Shown piece by piece: positions 11,151 through 23,211 of a DNA stretch of 64,000 nt. Under the pieces are notes generated by a model. It worked only from the letters and a program-made list of their open reading frames with translations. It made no database searches and was not told where the DNA came from. Each line of letters opens with the position of its first letter. The first letter of the stretch is position 1. Both the position numbers and the translations under genes were made by a program. Source of the stretch: Ctena decussata (lineage: Eukaryota; Mollusca; Bivalvia; Lucinida; Lucinidae); assembly GCA_963989385.1 (NCBI GenBank), contig OZ022509.1:77026667-77090666 (forward strand), given 5' to 3'.

Positions 11151-12474
11151 TCAATATATGTGACATTTGCATGTTTTTACTTAAAATGTGTCCTAGTGTA
11201 CATGAAAAAAGAAATAATAATAACACTCCATCGCAAAAACAACAGCAACAACAAGAAGAGTTTTCGGAATATCCCATAATACGGAAAATGGCGAATCCCT
11301 TCGAACAAATTCGTACTTCAAATTATTCAATCTTGAAAGCGTGTTTCTAATATTTAGTAGAAAATAAATATATCTAAATAATCAAAAATTATTTTGTTGT
11401 TGTTGAACTGATTAGGAAAACCAAGAATACGCTCACTTTGAAAATCCGAATACATGCAAGGCGCGAAGTTGTCAATTAATCCTTTGTTCTTGGAAGCGGC
11501 AACCCGAAACGGCGGTTTAGTGAAATCGAATATAATATTGTCTCGTTTTATTTTTTACCAACATCTTAAACATTTAAAGGAAGTATGTTCAGCGAAATAC
11601 CGAGGAAATATGTTTCACTCTCCATATACAAGTTATGGATTCATAACTATTAATTATACTAGTAAGGAATTCCTAATATGGTATTGTTGTTTTGGCGAGT
11701 GGCCTCGGGTGGTTACTTCATTCATTTGTGTGGTCTGTTTCAGTCACGTGACTGTTACTAAACTAATTTTTCTCCTAACTGATTTGCCAGATTTGGTCAG
11801 ATGGCGCATTTGAGACGTCATATGACTTAAATTTTATTGGTCAATTTAGTAATTTTACCAGCTGGCGCGAAATATCGCGCACTGGTAACAAAGTCATCGA
11901 CAAGCTCAGTCGAAGTGTTTTTGAGAAAAATTTGGAAAAGTTAATTATCGACAAATTTAGTCGAAATTAGTTCCTTAATGGAAAGTGGACTTGACGGTTA
12001 TGCATCAGACCAGTTCTTAAAATTTGTATAAGAGCTATACCTCCACATGCCTATGGTGCCTGGTAATGTTAACAAGTTTAAAAACCAATCACTCAGGCAG
12101 ATAATGTGATGATGTATCGTGAGGCACTGTAACAAGAACTGAAGTCCCCGTGGGTTGAAAAAGCCACAACTGACCAAAGTAAAGAAGAAGTTCAGGGCAA
12201 ATACCAAGATAAACAGGATATGATGGGACTGGAAATGAAGAATATAGATCAGCGATGTTTAAAAAACAATGAAAATGAACCTACTTTTTTGTCCTGATTA
12301 GTCAATAAGAGACAAGACATCCTAGGGGTTTTTCCGAAAAAACGGCGAACTTGAAAGTGCATTGGGAAACTCCGAATTAACAATTTGGAGAAGTCACTGG
12401 AAAAACGCTGTGGTAATGGTATTGTGGAAGTTAGCAGGGTTTGTTCGAGTCTATCTGTGAAGAACATCATTCGA
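11151..12474. other. AT-rich sequence without recognised gene
   Basis: The only open stretch of any length (11454-11813, 119 codons) has no family signature, repeats or plausible start context. I take it as chance. Confidence 0.5.
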
Positions 12475-12708
12475 TACTATGAGGAAGGGGAGTGGGGGAG
12501 CTGAACAAAAACATACTATGAGGAAGGGGAGTGGGGGAGCTGAACAAAAACATACTATGAGGAAGGGGAGTGGGGGAGCTGAACAAAAACATACTATGAG
12601 GAAGGGGAGTGGGGGAGATGAGCAAAAACATACTATTAGGAAGGGGAGTGGGGGAGATGAACAAAAAAATACTATGAGGAAGGGGAGTGGGGGAGCTGAA
12701 CAAAAACA
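12475..12708 (+). repeat. 39-bp minisatellite, six units
   Basis: There are six head-to-tail copies of a 39-bp G-rich unit starting ACTATGAGGAAGGGG. Only a few substitutions separate them (GCTGAA/GATGAG/GATGAA). Because 39 is divisible by 3, several frames stay open; one reads (MRKGSGGAEQKHT)6. There is no evidence that it is translated. Confidence 0.95.
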
Positions 12709-13270
12709 CTGACTCCTGGGTACGTGTCGCACAGACTTCAGGACTCTGTGGCTACAGGCGAATTCGTCAGTGATTGTTCCAATAACGCTGAGTTTTCGGG
12801 TTGGATCTAGAAGGGAAGCTTTTTGTGATTCCCTTGTTCCTTCGTTCGGCCAGTCTGGGACAGGAGGAGGAAAACTAACTGAAAGTTTTGGTTAAACTAT
12901 TCGAAGGGAGATATTTTATGTGCTTTTATTACATAATTCTGCTTAATCGTGCTTTTGGTGCTTTCAATATCTGACACTGAACTAATGACGGTTCCTGTAA
13001 GAGCACTTAACCTCAGTGATAATAAGTATATCCATGATAGTAATATAGTGACATTTGTCATTGTGAAGTGACACAGAGGTTTTACATGGATATTAAACAC
13101 TGTAAAACGTTGACAGTTGAAACCTTGAAAAGGAATTCCTTACTCGTTTGCCTTATAGAAATACAAACATAAATCTTCATGTCTGAAATGTGTGGTCGTT
13201 AACATATACATTTTGTTTTTGTTGCTTTCTGTCTTTTGGCGGACCTTCGGTTTGGTGGGCTTTTCTAGTC
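12709..13270. other. Unannotated sequence
   Basis: No gene, repeat or RNA is recognised. Open frames are short and lack splice or start context. Confidence 0.4.
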
Positions 13271-13741
13271 CTGCAATTTTAAGGTTACAGATACATAAAT
13301 ATGTTATTTGTTTAGCATATTGTGTTAATTGCTTTGTAACAAAATTTCCGCCAAAATTAAAATGTATTTTTATTTAGCTTGCTTCTTTCTGATAATTCTA
13401 CTTTTCACTCCGAACGTATATAATTTCACATATGTACTGTACGGAATTAAGTTTTAATACTTTGTTTGACTTTCGTCCTCGTTGTGGCAGAGAGTCCCGT
13501 TTTTCTGCAATTTTAAGGTTACAGATACATAAATATGTTATTTGTTTAGCATATTGTGTTAATTGCTTTGTAACAAAATTTCCGCCAAAATTAAAATGTA
13601 TTTTTATTTAGCTTGCTTCTTTCTGATAATTCTACTTTTCACTCCGAACGTATATAATTTCACATATGTACTGTACGGAATTAAGTTTTAATACTTTGTT
13701 TGACTTTCGTCCTCGTTGTGGCAGAGAGTCCCGTTTTTCTG
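13271..13741. repeat. Near-perfect 234-bp tandem duplication
   Basis: The sequence from CTGCAATTTTAAGGTTACAG at 13271 is repeated at 13505 and runs to about 13741 with no difference that I can see. The lack of divergence suggests a recent event or an assembly artefact. Confidence 0.9.
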
Positions 13742-13905
13742 CCAACAACGAAATTGTTTTTAATTCCAATTGACAAACACAAATTTTCCTTTTTATAATT
13801 TTAATCACATAAGATTCACCTTTTATGCTTTTTATTTCCACCAATTAAACCTCAAAATTTGCTGTACTTATACCCGTTGATAACGCCATGATTCACCATT
13901 TTCAT

Positions 13906-13955
13906 GTAAGACACGTGCATTTGATGCAACTCCGTCGGAGCTGGATCAAATGCAC
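13906..13955. repeat. Inverted repeat with CACGTGCATTTGAT arms
   Basis: Arms of about 23 bp (CACGTGCATTTGATGCAACT... against its complement ending ATCAAATGCACGTG) meet at TCCGTCGGA. About 20 of 23 positions pair. The class is not recognised. Confidence 0.6.
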
Positions 13956-14553
13956 GTGAATATTGACCTAATATGGCGGAGAACAACAATTAAATGAGTA
14001 AACAAGTATACAAAAGTTCATGTTCATTTAGTGCGCTCGCTTCGCGACACTCCCCTCAAAAAATCCCCGTGCTGGTCCCGGGATAGAATAGGCCAGACGT
14101 ATCCCTCTGCGTGATGTAAAAGGCAGTCTAAAAGGGGGCGGCTCGTTTGCCGAGAGCTGCGACCCGTGTCGTTGGAAGAAGGGATCCTGGTGATTGAGTA
14201 GACTGCCTGCGACGTAGTCAGTCTGCAACACATCACTTTGGCCCGGATTTCAACTAGACGGGAGGTCATATGGGCCCGAATATGATCAATCGGCTTGGTC
14301 GTGCCATGCCCTGGGAATCAACGTTAACTTTCTCTTCCTATCTTTGTATCATTCTGATACTGACCATGTGCCCATGAACCCTTTTTCTCATCTTTTTCCA
14401 TTCCTAGAAGGCGGCGGCTGATGGGTCAATCGTGTAGGCATTCCGTCCTATCCGAGTATATCTTCAGTGTATCTCTAGCACTTGGAATTTAGGATATCCA
14501 CTCTATATAAGTGCTCCCTTGTTGGGCTCCACGGCGGGTGGAGAGCACCGGAG

Positions 14554-16271
14554 ATGAATTATTTTCTTTATCTTCTCATGCCCCCCCCCCCCCAACTTCA
14601 AACCCCAAAGCTTCTCAACATAATTCGAAACGGCCACGTGACACCGACTCTGATGATCCATCAGAGAACGAACTTAGTCCACCTGCAACGTCTATTCCAA
14701 CTCCGCGCTTCTTAGTCATCTCATCGAAGGAAGAAAGACAAATGTCGAGCTTGTCTCCATTTGTCATCGAAAAAGCGCTTCATGGCATCGCTGGTGTGCC
14801 AAAGAGCATAAAGAAGCTATGCTCAGGTGACCTTCTGGTCGAATACGTCAACAAGAAAAGTAAAAAGTATGCAAAGACCAGGAACTGAAACAATCAAAAT
14901 CCAAATCCAGCCCTCAAACCATAGTTGGAAACAACTAAGATTACAAATAATCAAGATACAAAGAACATATGGCCAACCGAGTGAGCAGGTGGACACTCAG
15001 CAACCCAAACCGAACCAAAAATAATAATAACATACATAAGGTAAAACATCACAGAAACTCTGACACCAAAAACAGGCAACAAAGAACCACAACAGAACTA
15101 CCGCCTTGGAACGGTCAGTAATGAATTACTGGGGGGCTTAAATCGATTTTACAGGCCCAACCTCACCCTCAGTTTCTGAAGTGGTACAAAACATTTAGTT
15201 GGTTGTTCGGTTCGCATGATAACCCGTAAGAAAGCCATAGAAAATCTGTTGCGTATTAACAAGTTTTTCGAACTTGAAGTGAAAGTCGCACTGCACAGCT
15301 CCCTCAATACTTGCAAGGGCGTTGTTCGCTGCCCCGATTTAAAAGGGATCAGCGATCAAGAGATCCTTGAAAATATGAGAGAGCAAGGTGTAGTTGGAGT
15401 CCGTCGTATTGAAGTTCGTCGAGACGAGACCCTTAAAGACACCAACACTTTCGTATTCACCTTTAACACATCAGTTTTGCCCAAACAATTAAAAGTCGCA
15501 TTTCTTCGTGACTCCGTTGATCCCTACATTCCAAATCCACTGCGATGTTATCGGTGCCAAGTATTTGGGCATCACGAAGACAGATGCAGAAAGGAAACGA
15601 TATGTGCTAACTGTGGTCAGCCGCAGCATTGTGCAGATGAAACAGAATGTAAACGTCAACCCAAATGTTTCAACTGTGAGGAAGACCACCCCACCAATTC
15701 GCGGAAATGCCAGGCCTGGCACACTAAGAAAGAAATTCTCTAAGTCAAGTACACCAGGAATATATCGTTTCCAGAAGCGCGGAAAATCGTTAACAGCTAC
15801 ACGGCAGCACCAGGTAAAAGTTATGCTAGCATTACGCAGACTGCTGGTGTCACGGTATCATTAGTCGATGCTACGACACAAACAGACCCTGTACTTATCA
15901 CAGGAACCCCCTAGTCTTCGTCTTACAATGTTACAGCAACTGAAGCACCTGCCGAAGCAAAACAAGACTCGTTGGAAAGACTAAGCCAAAAAGGAAAAGA
16001 AAAACAACAAAAAGCAGACAAGAAATTACAACAGATTGTTCACGATACATTTACAAAACAAGACAGAACAAACAAGAACTCTTCAGACAGGACTCTTGAC
16101 CCTAAACCAAAGGGAAAAGAGAAACCTGTACCTGAACCAGATAGACAGTCGAAAGGATCTAATGATCCGATTAGGCAGCATAATAGGTGGGCCGCCTTGG
16201 AGGACATGGATGCGGAGGAATCCCCATCCTGTCTCCCAAGGGGAACACTTAACAGAATACCTACTTCCTAA
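14554..16271 (+). pseudogene. LINE-B ORF1 (zinc-knuckle RNA-binding protein), broken
   Basis: It is homologous to the 439-aa ORF1 of LINE-C and LINE-D. The ATG at 14554 is followed within 10 codons by a C-tract of about 14 nt where LINE-C and LINE-D have 7, which shifts the frame. About 360 bp of foreign sequence splits it after VEYVNKK. The second half resumes at about 15217 and carries the three zinc knuckles (CYRCQVFGHHEDRC, CANCGQPQHCADETEC, CFNCEEDHPTNSRKC). A TAA follows shortly after WHTKKEIL where LINE-C has a Lys codon, and a later TAG is also present. The C-terminal Lys/Gln-rich part persists to 16271. ORF1 proteins of this type bind element RNA. Confidence 0.9.
14857..15217. other. 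Insertion X in LINE-B ORF1
   Basis: This is about 360 bp between NKK and the continuation at IENLLRINKF. It is absent from LINE-C and LINE-D. Possible duplicated target bases AAGAAAG are seen on both sides. Its first part, about 130 bp, is nearly identical to 35193-35327 in opposite orientation. The remainder (a GGGGGGCTTAAATCG stretch, and GTTGGTTGTTCGGTTCGC near the end) is not recognised, and no terminal inverted repeats are obvious. Confidence 0.7.
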
Positions 16272-16317
16272 GAATAGATCTAACCATTTCGCTCCATATA
16301 TTTAATAATCAGTAATA

Positions 16318-19300
16318 ATGAAAAATAGAATAATACAGTGGAATTGTCGAGGCTTAAAAGCCAACTATGAAGAAACATTGCTCCTCCTTCAGGATTATGA
16401 GCCTGCTGCTCTATGTCTTCAAGAAACACACCTAAAGACACAGATAACATTTCCATAAACTAGAAGGTTGTCCAGGGACAACTGGTCGAGTCCGCTGTTC
16501 GCTTTAAATACCTATAAGTATGTCAAGACTAAGTAACTGCTTCACTCTAGAAAGAAGCCAAAAAACATCATGCTTAGCCAGCATTTTTTTTTCAAATTTT
16601 CACAAAGGAAAATAAGTAGAAGTGATGACCCAGACAAGCTCAATTTATGACAGTTACAATATCTGAACTTCAAGTGTGACCTTGACCTTGGACCTACCCC
16701 AACACATATGTCACTAGACACTTCCACTCATCAAGAAGAACAATGTTGAGCCAAATTATTTTGAAATCCATCCGTAAATGTAGAAGTAATGGCTCAGACA
16801 AGCTCAATTTATGGCCATTTTATCATTTGACCTTCAAGTGTGACTTTGACTTTGGGCTTACTTGAACAAATGTTCCAAATGGCACATCTACTCATCAAGG
16901 AGAACAATTGTGTTAAATTATTTTGAAATCCATTTGTAAATATTGAAGTTATGGCTCAGACAAGCTCAAATTATGGCCATTTTATCATTTGACCTTCAAG
17001 TGTGACCGTAACCTTGGACCTACCTAAATAAATTTTCCAAATGGCACTTTTAAACATCAAGGAGAACAATTGTGCCAAATTATTTTGAAATCCATCCATA
17101 AATGTAGAAGTAATGGCTCGGACAAGCTCAATTTATGGCCGTTTTATCATTTGACCTTCACGTGTGACCTTGACCTTGGACCTACCTGATCAAATGTTTT
17201 AAATGGCACTTCTATTCATCAAGGATAACAATTGTGCCAAATTATTTTGAAATCCATTCGTAAATGTAGAAGTTATGGCTCAGACAAACTCAATTTATGA
17301 CTATTTTATCATTTGACCTTCAAGTGTGACCCTGACCTTGGCCCTACTGAACAAATATTTCAAATGGCACTTCTACTCATCAAGGAGAACAATTGTGCCA
17401 AATTATTTTGAAATCCATCCATAAATGTAGAAGTTATGGCTCGGACAAGCTCAATTTATGGCCATTTTATCATTTGACCTTCAAGTGTGAACTTGACCTT
17501 TGACCTACCTGAACAAATGTTTCAAATGGCACTTCTATTCATCAAGGAGAACAATGTGCCAAATTATTTTGAAATCCATTCGTAAATGTAGAAGTTATGG
17601 CTCGGACAAACTCAATTTAGGACTATTTTATCATTTGACCTTCAAGTGTGACCTTGACCTTGGACCTACCTGAACAAATATTTCAAATGGCACTTCTACT
17701 CATCAAGGAGAACAATTGTAAAAAATAATTTTGAAAACCATCCATAAATGTAGAAGTTATGGCTCGGACAAGCTCAATTTATGGCCATTTTATCATTTGA
17801 CCTTCAAGTGTGACCTTGACCTTGGACCTACCTGAACAAATGTTTCAAATGGCACTTCTACTCATCAAGGAGAACAATTGTGCCAAATTATTTTGAAATC
17901 CATCCATAAATGTAGAAGTGATGGCCCGGACAAATCCGGACGGACGCACGCACGCACTAAAACACGCACGCACGGACATACACCGAACTGACATTGTAAC
18001 AACTATGTCTCGCTCACCGCAAGCGGGCTCGACAAAAATTACAGCTCTTTCCATACTTTTTCTACAAACAATGATAGAGCTGCTGGTGGTGTCTCTATCT
18101 TGGTTAATAATAATGCCCCTCCTGCCGGTGGTGTCTCTATCTTTGTTAATAATAATGCCCCTCATAGTCAAATACCTTTACAGACAAATTTACAAGCCGT
18201 TGCAGTTAGCATAACCCTCCATCGTGTCGTTACTATTTGTTCTATATATATTCCTCCAAATTCGCGATTATCTCCCAAAGACCTTTATGATCTTGTTCCG
18301 CAACTGCCTTCTCTTACATATTATTGGGTGACTTTAATGGTCATAATATCCTTTGGGGTTCCAAAGATATTAATGACAGAGGTAGAATAATTGAAACTTT
18401 TATTGATAACCACGGACTTTGTCTATATAATACTAAAACTTCTACATATCTACATCCAGCCACTGGTTCATGTTCTTCTCTAGACTTGCCATTTGCTATC
18501 CCACTCTTCTTTTAGATTATGACTGGAAAGTTCACGATGATCTCTGTGGGAGTGATCACTTTCCAATTTTTCTAAATAATATTGGTCCAGATATTGATGA
18601 ACCTGTTCCAAGATGGAAATTAAATAGAGCTAACTGGGCCCAATTTCAAACCCTTTGTGATACTCGACTACTTGAAGACACCCTGCGAGAGGCAGATGAT
18701 CCAATAGAGTCATATGCATCTATTCTTATTAAAATAGCAGAGGAAAATATTCCAAAAACATCAATTAAATCCAAAAAGACAAAAAAGCCGTGGTTTACTG
18801 ATGATTGCAAAACTGGTATTAAACAACGTAAAGGAGCACTGCGACAGTTCAACAATCGTCCAACACACGATAATTTAAATAATTATCGAATTTTCCGTGC
18901 AAAAGCTCGTCGAAAAATTAAAGAATCAAAGAAGAAGTCTTGGAAACAATGTTTCCAAATTAAGTTCTAGAACTTCAATAAAGAAAGTATGGGAGATGGT
19001 TCGTAAGATTCAGGGAAAAGGAAAATCTAGCTCACTGGGACACTTAAATGTACAAAATTCTAAAATTACTTCCAAAAAAGATATTTCTAATACCCTCGCT
19101 GACGCTTTCTCGAAAAATTCTTCTTCTGAAAATTAGAGTCCAAAATTCAAAACTATTAAAAGCAAAAGGAAAAACAGAACCATAAATTTTCATCCAACAA
19201 TACAGAAACTTATAATCAATTTTTTTCTCTTTCGGAACTCAAAGATGCTCTTTCAAAGGCTCATGATTCATCCCCGGGGCCTGATGATATCCATTACCAG

Positions 19301-21609
19301 TTTTTGAAACATCTTCCAGACTCTTCTCTTTCGGTTCTTTTAAAAACATTTAATGACATTTGGGAAACTGGTAATGTGCCAAAGTCTTGGAAAGAAGCTA
19401 CGATAATCCCCATACCACAACCTGGAAAAGATAATACGAACCCGAACAACTATCGTCCTATTGCTTTAACGAGCTGCATATGTAAAACATTGGAGCGAAT
19501 GATCAATGAAAGACTCGTTTGGTACCTTGATCGAATAATATTATTACAGAATTTCAGAGTGGTTTCAGGCACCAACGCAGTACAAATGATCACTTGGTTA
19601 GATTGGAAACTTTTATACGTGACGCCTTCATCAAGAAGGAGCACTTAGTTGCTGTCTTCTTCGATTTAGAGAAGGCTTACGATACAACATGGAAGTATAG
19701 TATTATGAATGATTTACATGAAATAGGCCTTAAAGGCCGATTACCAGTATTCATTCAAAACTTCTTATTTAACAGAGAATTCAAAGTACGTGTAGGTTCA
19801 ACTTTATCTGAGGCACACAAACAAGAACAAGGTGTGCCTCAAGGAAGCATTTTGTCTGTTACTCTTTGCAGCCTTAAAATAAACAATATTGTTACATGTC
19901 TTAATCATGGTATTGTCTGTTCCTCCATATGTAGATGACTTTTTTTTATTTGTTATCGGTCAGAAAATATGCATACTATTGAACGTCAACTTCAACAAAA
20001 TTTAAAATTCAAACATGGGCGACTGAAAATGGATTCAGATTTTCAAAATCTAAGACAGTTTGCATGCAATTCTGTCACCTTCGAAAAGTACACGATGATC
20101 CAGTCCTCAACTTGGATGGAACACCCATTCCTGTAGTGGAAGAAAATAAATTTTTAGGCGTTATCTTTGACAGAAAAGTCTCATTCATCCCGCACATTAA
20201 ACATCTTAAAGCAAAATGTCAAAAAGCGTTGAACCTACTGCGAGTTGTTGCCCATACTGACCGGGGAGCAGATCGTAAAGTCTTACTGAATCTATATAGG
20301 ACTATCATACGGTCCAAACTTGACTATGGCTCTATTATATATGGATCCGCTAGAAAATCTTACCTGCAAATGCTTGATCCCATTCATCATCAGAGACTTA
20401 GACTAGCCTTGGGGGCTTTCAGAACTTCTCCCTCGGAGAGTCTCCTAGCAGAGGCAAATGAACCATCACTTTACGATAGACGTCTTAAACTCTCTTTGCA
20501 GTATGCCCTTAAACTAAAATCCAATCCATCAAATCCAGCATATGAAACAGTTTTTCGGCCTCAGTATAAAAGATTATTGGAGAATAAACCAAATGTGGTT
20601 CCTTCTTTTGGCATTAGGATCTCCTCAGAATTCGAAAACATGAATTTAGATTTAGATAGAATTGAACAGTATAGGGTTCCAGATGTGCCTCCTTGGACCT
20701 TTACTCAACCACGCGTTATTTTTTCTTTACATACTGATAAAAAGTCTCAAACTGATCCTCTTGTATTTCGAACTAAATTTAAAGAACTGCTTTCTGACTT
20801 TGCTAACTTCGAGACTTTATATACTGATGGTGACACAGCTGGATCTGCTTGTGTTGCTCCATCCGACACATACAAATAGGGGTAACCTGACAAGGCCTCT
20901 ATTTTTTCAGCGGAGATCAAAGCTATTGATTTAGCTTTGGGTCATATTGAACAGTCTAGTAATACAGATTTTATCATCTTTTCTGATTCCCTCTCTGTTC
21001 TTCAACCCTTAAGTAATTGCCATATTGAAAACCCTCTGTTTTTGGATATCCTTTTGAAACATAATGTCTTAATTGAGCTTAACAAAATTGTATTTTGTTG
21101 GCTTCCCAGTCATGTAGGGATTAAAGGCAATGAAAAAGCCGACATTGCCGCAAAATCGGCATTAGCTCTTCATATTTCTGATCTTACCATTTCTGATCTT
21201 AATATTCCTTACACTGATATTAAACCTTGCATAAATGTCTAAAAATGATAACTGGCAGATATCATGGAATAATGCTGTATTTAACAAACTACATTCTTTC
21301 AAGCCTTCACTTGGTGAATGGCAGCCATCTTATAGAATAGATCGCAAGGAAGAAGTAACTTTGGCTCGACTCAGAATCGGCCATACGTTTATCACTCATT
21401 CGTTCTTGTTAAAAGGTGAGAATCCGCCTTTGTGCGTCCCTTGCCAGGAACCTTTTAGTGTCAAACACTTTCTTTTAGATTGCATGGATTTTCATAATAT
21501 GCGTGTTAGGTTTTTCCGTGTCAACAGTATGAAACAACTGTTTGACACGGTTGAACCAGCAAATATCTTCTCATTTTAAAAACACATCGGTATATATAGT
21601 AAAATATAA
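16318..21609 (+). pseudogene. LINE-B ORF2 (endonuclease/RT/RNase H), broken
   Basis: The ATG at 16318 begins the N-terminus (QWNCRGLKANYEE, LCLQETHL) like LINE-D ORF2, but after about 47 codons a 1.57-kb Helentron-like element interrupts it. It resumes at 18034. A 42-bp local duplication (GGTGGTGTCTCTATCTT twice near 18080-18165), an LGDFN frameshift, a stop after SSSEN near 19134 and several later shifts follow. The RT active site reads YVDD at about 19929, but the frame changes just after it. RNase H has lost SKDG after YTDG and then meets a TAG. The C-terminal CVPC...H...C motif is still readable. It encodes no functional protein. Confidence 0.92.
16460..18033 (-). mobile_element. HINE-4: Helentron-like element inserted in LINE-B ORF2
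   Basis: On the minus strand the head is GTCGAGCCCGCTTGCGGTGAG, followed by a GCGTGCGTGC and CCGTCCGG simple-repeat stretch. The core has about eight units of roughly 150-170 bp marked by GACCTTCAAGTGTGACC. The 3' end at the left is the hairpin GTTGTCC-AG-GGACAAC followed by CTTCTAGT. Comparison with LINE-D ORF2 shows the insertion point to be an A-run (a T-run on the element strand) between CCAT and AAAAATTACAG. Confidence 0.75.
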
Positions 21610-21883
21610 TTTAAGTCGAGGTATTTTTACGACAGTTGATTTTAATTTGTGTCTACCTTTCTCGCTGGTCGAGAGTTCGTTTTATAATGTCAATCTTATG
21701 GTAGCCGTTGATCGGCGTATTTTACCACATACCCGACTTGATTCATTTTAATATTGTGCATTCATTTCTGACGTAATGCATATAAACGTATTCTTTCAAA
21801 GTGTTTTCGGTGCGAAATAGTCTTTTTGTGCTAATGTGCCGTAAAAAGCATATCACTCTCACTTGTTTGACTTTCGAGACTGG

Positions 21884-22147
21884 GCCGGGCCGGGTAGCGC
21901 AATCGGTAGGGCACCTGACTCGTAAGTCAGAGGTCCTGAGTTCGAATCCCGGTCTGGCCACATACTTTCGTTTCTCCTTCCGCTGATTCAAGAAGGGCAG
22001 TTGTCAGTTACTGGCGAAAGTATGTGCACTTAGTACTGGTTAACCGCTTAGGAGGTCTAAGCCTGCCCAGGAATAGTGTGGTTAGGTTAACTGACCGTCC
22101 CGACATGACCTTAGTTGTTTACCGTGGACGTTAAGCATCAAATCGAC
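21884..22147 (+). mobile_element. tRNA-derived SINE, family A, copy 2
   Basis: A 264-bp SINE is flanked by a 13-bp target-site duplication, CTTTCGAGACTGG, at 21871-21883 and 22148-22160. The tRNA-like head has an A box around TAGCGCAATCGGTAGGGC, the stem CTGAC...GTCAG around CTCGTAA, and the B box GTTCGAATCC. The 3' end is GGACGTTAAGCATCAAATC. It lies just beyond the LINE-B tail. Confidence 0.92.
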
Positions 22148-22160
22148 CTTTCGAGACTGG

Positions 22161-22941
22161 TGGCGATTCGTACAGGTTACTAATTCGTACAGTATATAAA
22201 TAATGTAAAGGCCATCTGATATGCATTTATCCAAATGAAAGCAATTCTATAGCTTTTTATAGGCACTTGCATTTGTGTCAGGCACTTCAAAATTTTCAAA
22301 TTTTCTTTTCATTCTGAAATTTAAGAAGATCCTGAATCGGTCAATCAATACACTCCTGGTGAATGATTGTCCCTGGATGCATCACCAGTAAACAATTCTG
22401 ATTCTGATCCAACTTGAAATAAAATTTGTATCTGTATCAGTCAACTGGCCCAGCAAGCCCACATGTAAGGATGAAAAGCACTCAGCCTTTATTGGCCTTT
22501 CCTATCTGTCACCATACAAAATTGGCCAAGGTTAGTTACCCCTTGAATGTTCAGAAATAACTCTGTAGCAAGCTGGACTTGGGACTAGCTACATACCTTT
22601 GCCTCGTGGGTTCGATCCTAGCTAGAGGCATGAAATTCTCCTATGTGTATGAGCAGTTGACTGTTCTGACACTGCCAGGTTGTGGATTCACAGTGCATTT
22701 CGCAGCCCATATACAGCTGAGAAATGCTTCTGGCTTTCTCCACCACACAGTGCTGGAAATGGCCAGTGGCCCAATGCGCCTAATTGTTGTCTCGGGCTGC
22801 CTGAAATCTCTAAATTATGACCATTAGTGGCCCAAATATACCTTTATAGGCTGAGTGCTTGTCATCTTACAGTGCGACTATGCCAATATTGGCCATGCAC
22901 TTAATTGGTAGATGTAGAATACGACATGAATGGGAACTTTA
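22161..22941. other. Unannotated sequence, possible old SINE
   Basis: Around 22570-22640 a B-box-like GGGTTCGATCC occurs, but no clear A box, tail or second copy is found. No gene is seen. Confidence 0.3.
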
Positions 22942-23040
22942 CCCAGCAGGCACACGAAATGACGTACTGACGTCGATGCGACGTAATGACGTTGCATCAA
23001 TGTAAGTTCGACGTCATTTTTACGTTATATGCCTGCTGGG
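22942..23040. mobile_element. 99-bp MITE with CCCAGCAGGCA inverted ends
   Basis: There are perfect 11-bp terminal inverted repeats CCCAGCAGGCA / TGCCTGCTGGG flanked by TA on both sides. The interior has alternating GACGT/ACGTC palindromes. The family resembles the fragment at 10985. The superfamily is uncertain; the TA duplication suggests Tc1/mariner-like mobilisation. Confidence 0.8.
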
Positions 23041-23211
23041 TAGGTATTGGCTAATTTGGGCCACTGAAAGTTATATTCTTATGATATGAAGATGTGCGGC
23101 CGATGGCCTTTTATTCTTTCTGTTCGTGGATTTCGAACTCTAAGCCATATTTCTAGTTCAAATTTATCAACTATGCATTTACAATTGGGTACTTCATGTG
23201 TGTATGTCCTC

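Larger units (their letters stand above)
14064..21863 (+). mobile_element. LINE-B, full-length but dead copy with two insertions
   Basis: The 5' end TCCCCGTGCTGGTCCCGGG is shared exactly with LINE-C and LINE-D. It is followed by the same 5' UTR of about 490 bp, ORF1, ORF2, 3' UTR and a degraded TCAC tail near 21852-21863. Insertions occupy about 14857-15217 (in ORF1) and 16460-18033 (in ORF2). No convincing target-site duplication is seen. Frameshifts and stops are spread throughout, so this is an older copy. Confidence 0.93.

Noticed and set aside
11454..11813. 119-codon ORF as a gene
   Set aside because: No recognisable motif, no splice context, AT-rich composition like its flanks.
12451..12732. 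Proline- and phenylalanine-rich ORFs on the minus strand and Gly-rich ORF on the plus strand
   Set aside because: They are translations of the 39-bp minisatellite in several frames; no splice, start or conservation evidence.
14024..14269. Minus-strand ORFs over the LINE 5' UTR (also at 27267 and 56173)
   Set aside because: They recur only because the 5' UTR is conserved between copies; antisense, short and without a supported start.
15489..15722. Minus-strand ORF opposite ORF1
   Set aside because: It is a shadow of the zinc-knuckle coding region.
21891..21960. A tRNA gene (tRNA-like with CTCGTAA loop), also at 4345-4412 and 45222-45292
   Set aside because: Each is the head of a repeated 260-280 bp SINE with a shared body, tail and target duplications. 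The anticodon loop is not canonical and the acceptor stem is poor.
22570..22830. Another tRNA-derived SINE
   Set aside because: Only a B-box-like GGGTTCGATCC is visible; no A box, tail, target duplication or second copy is found.
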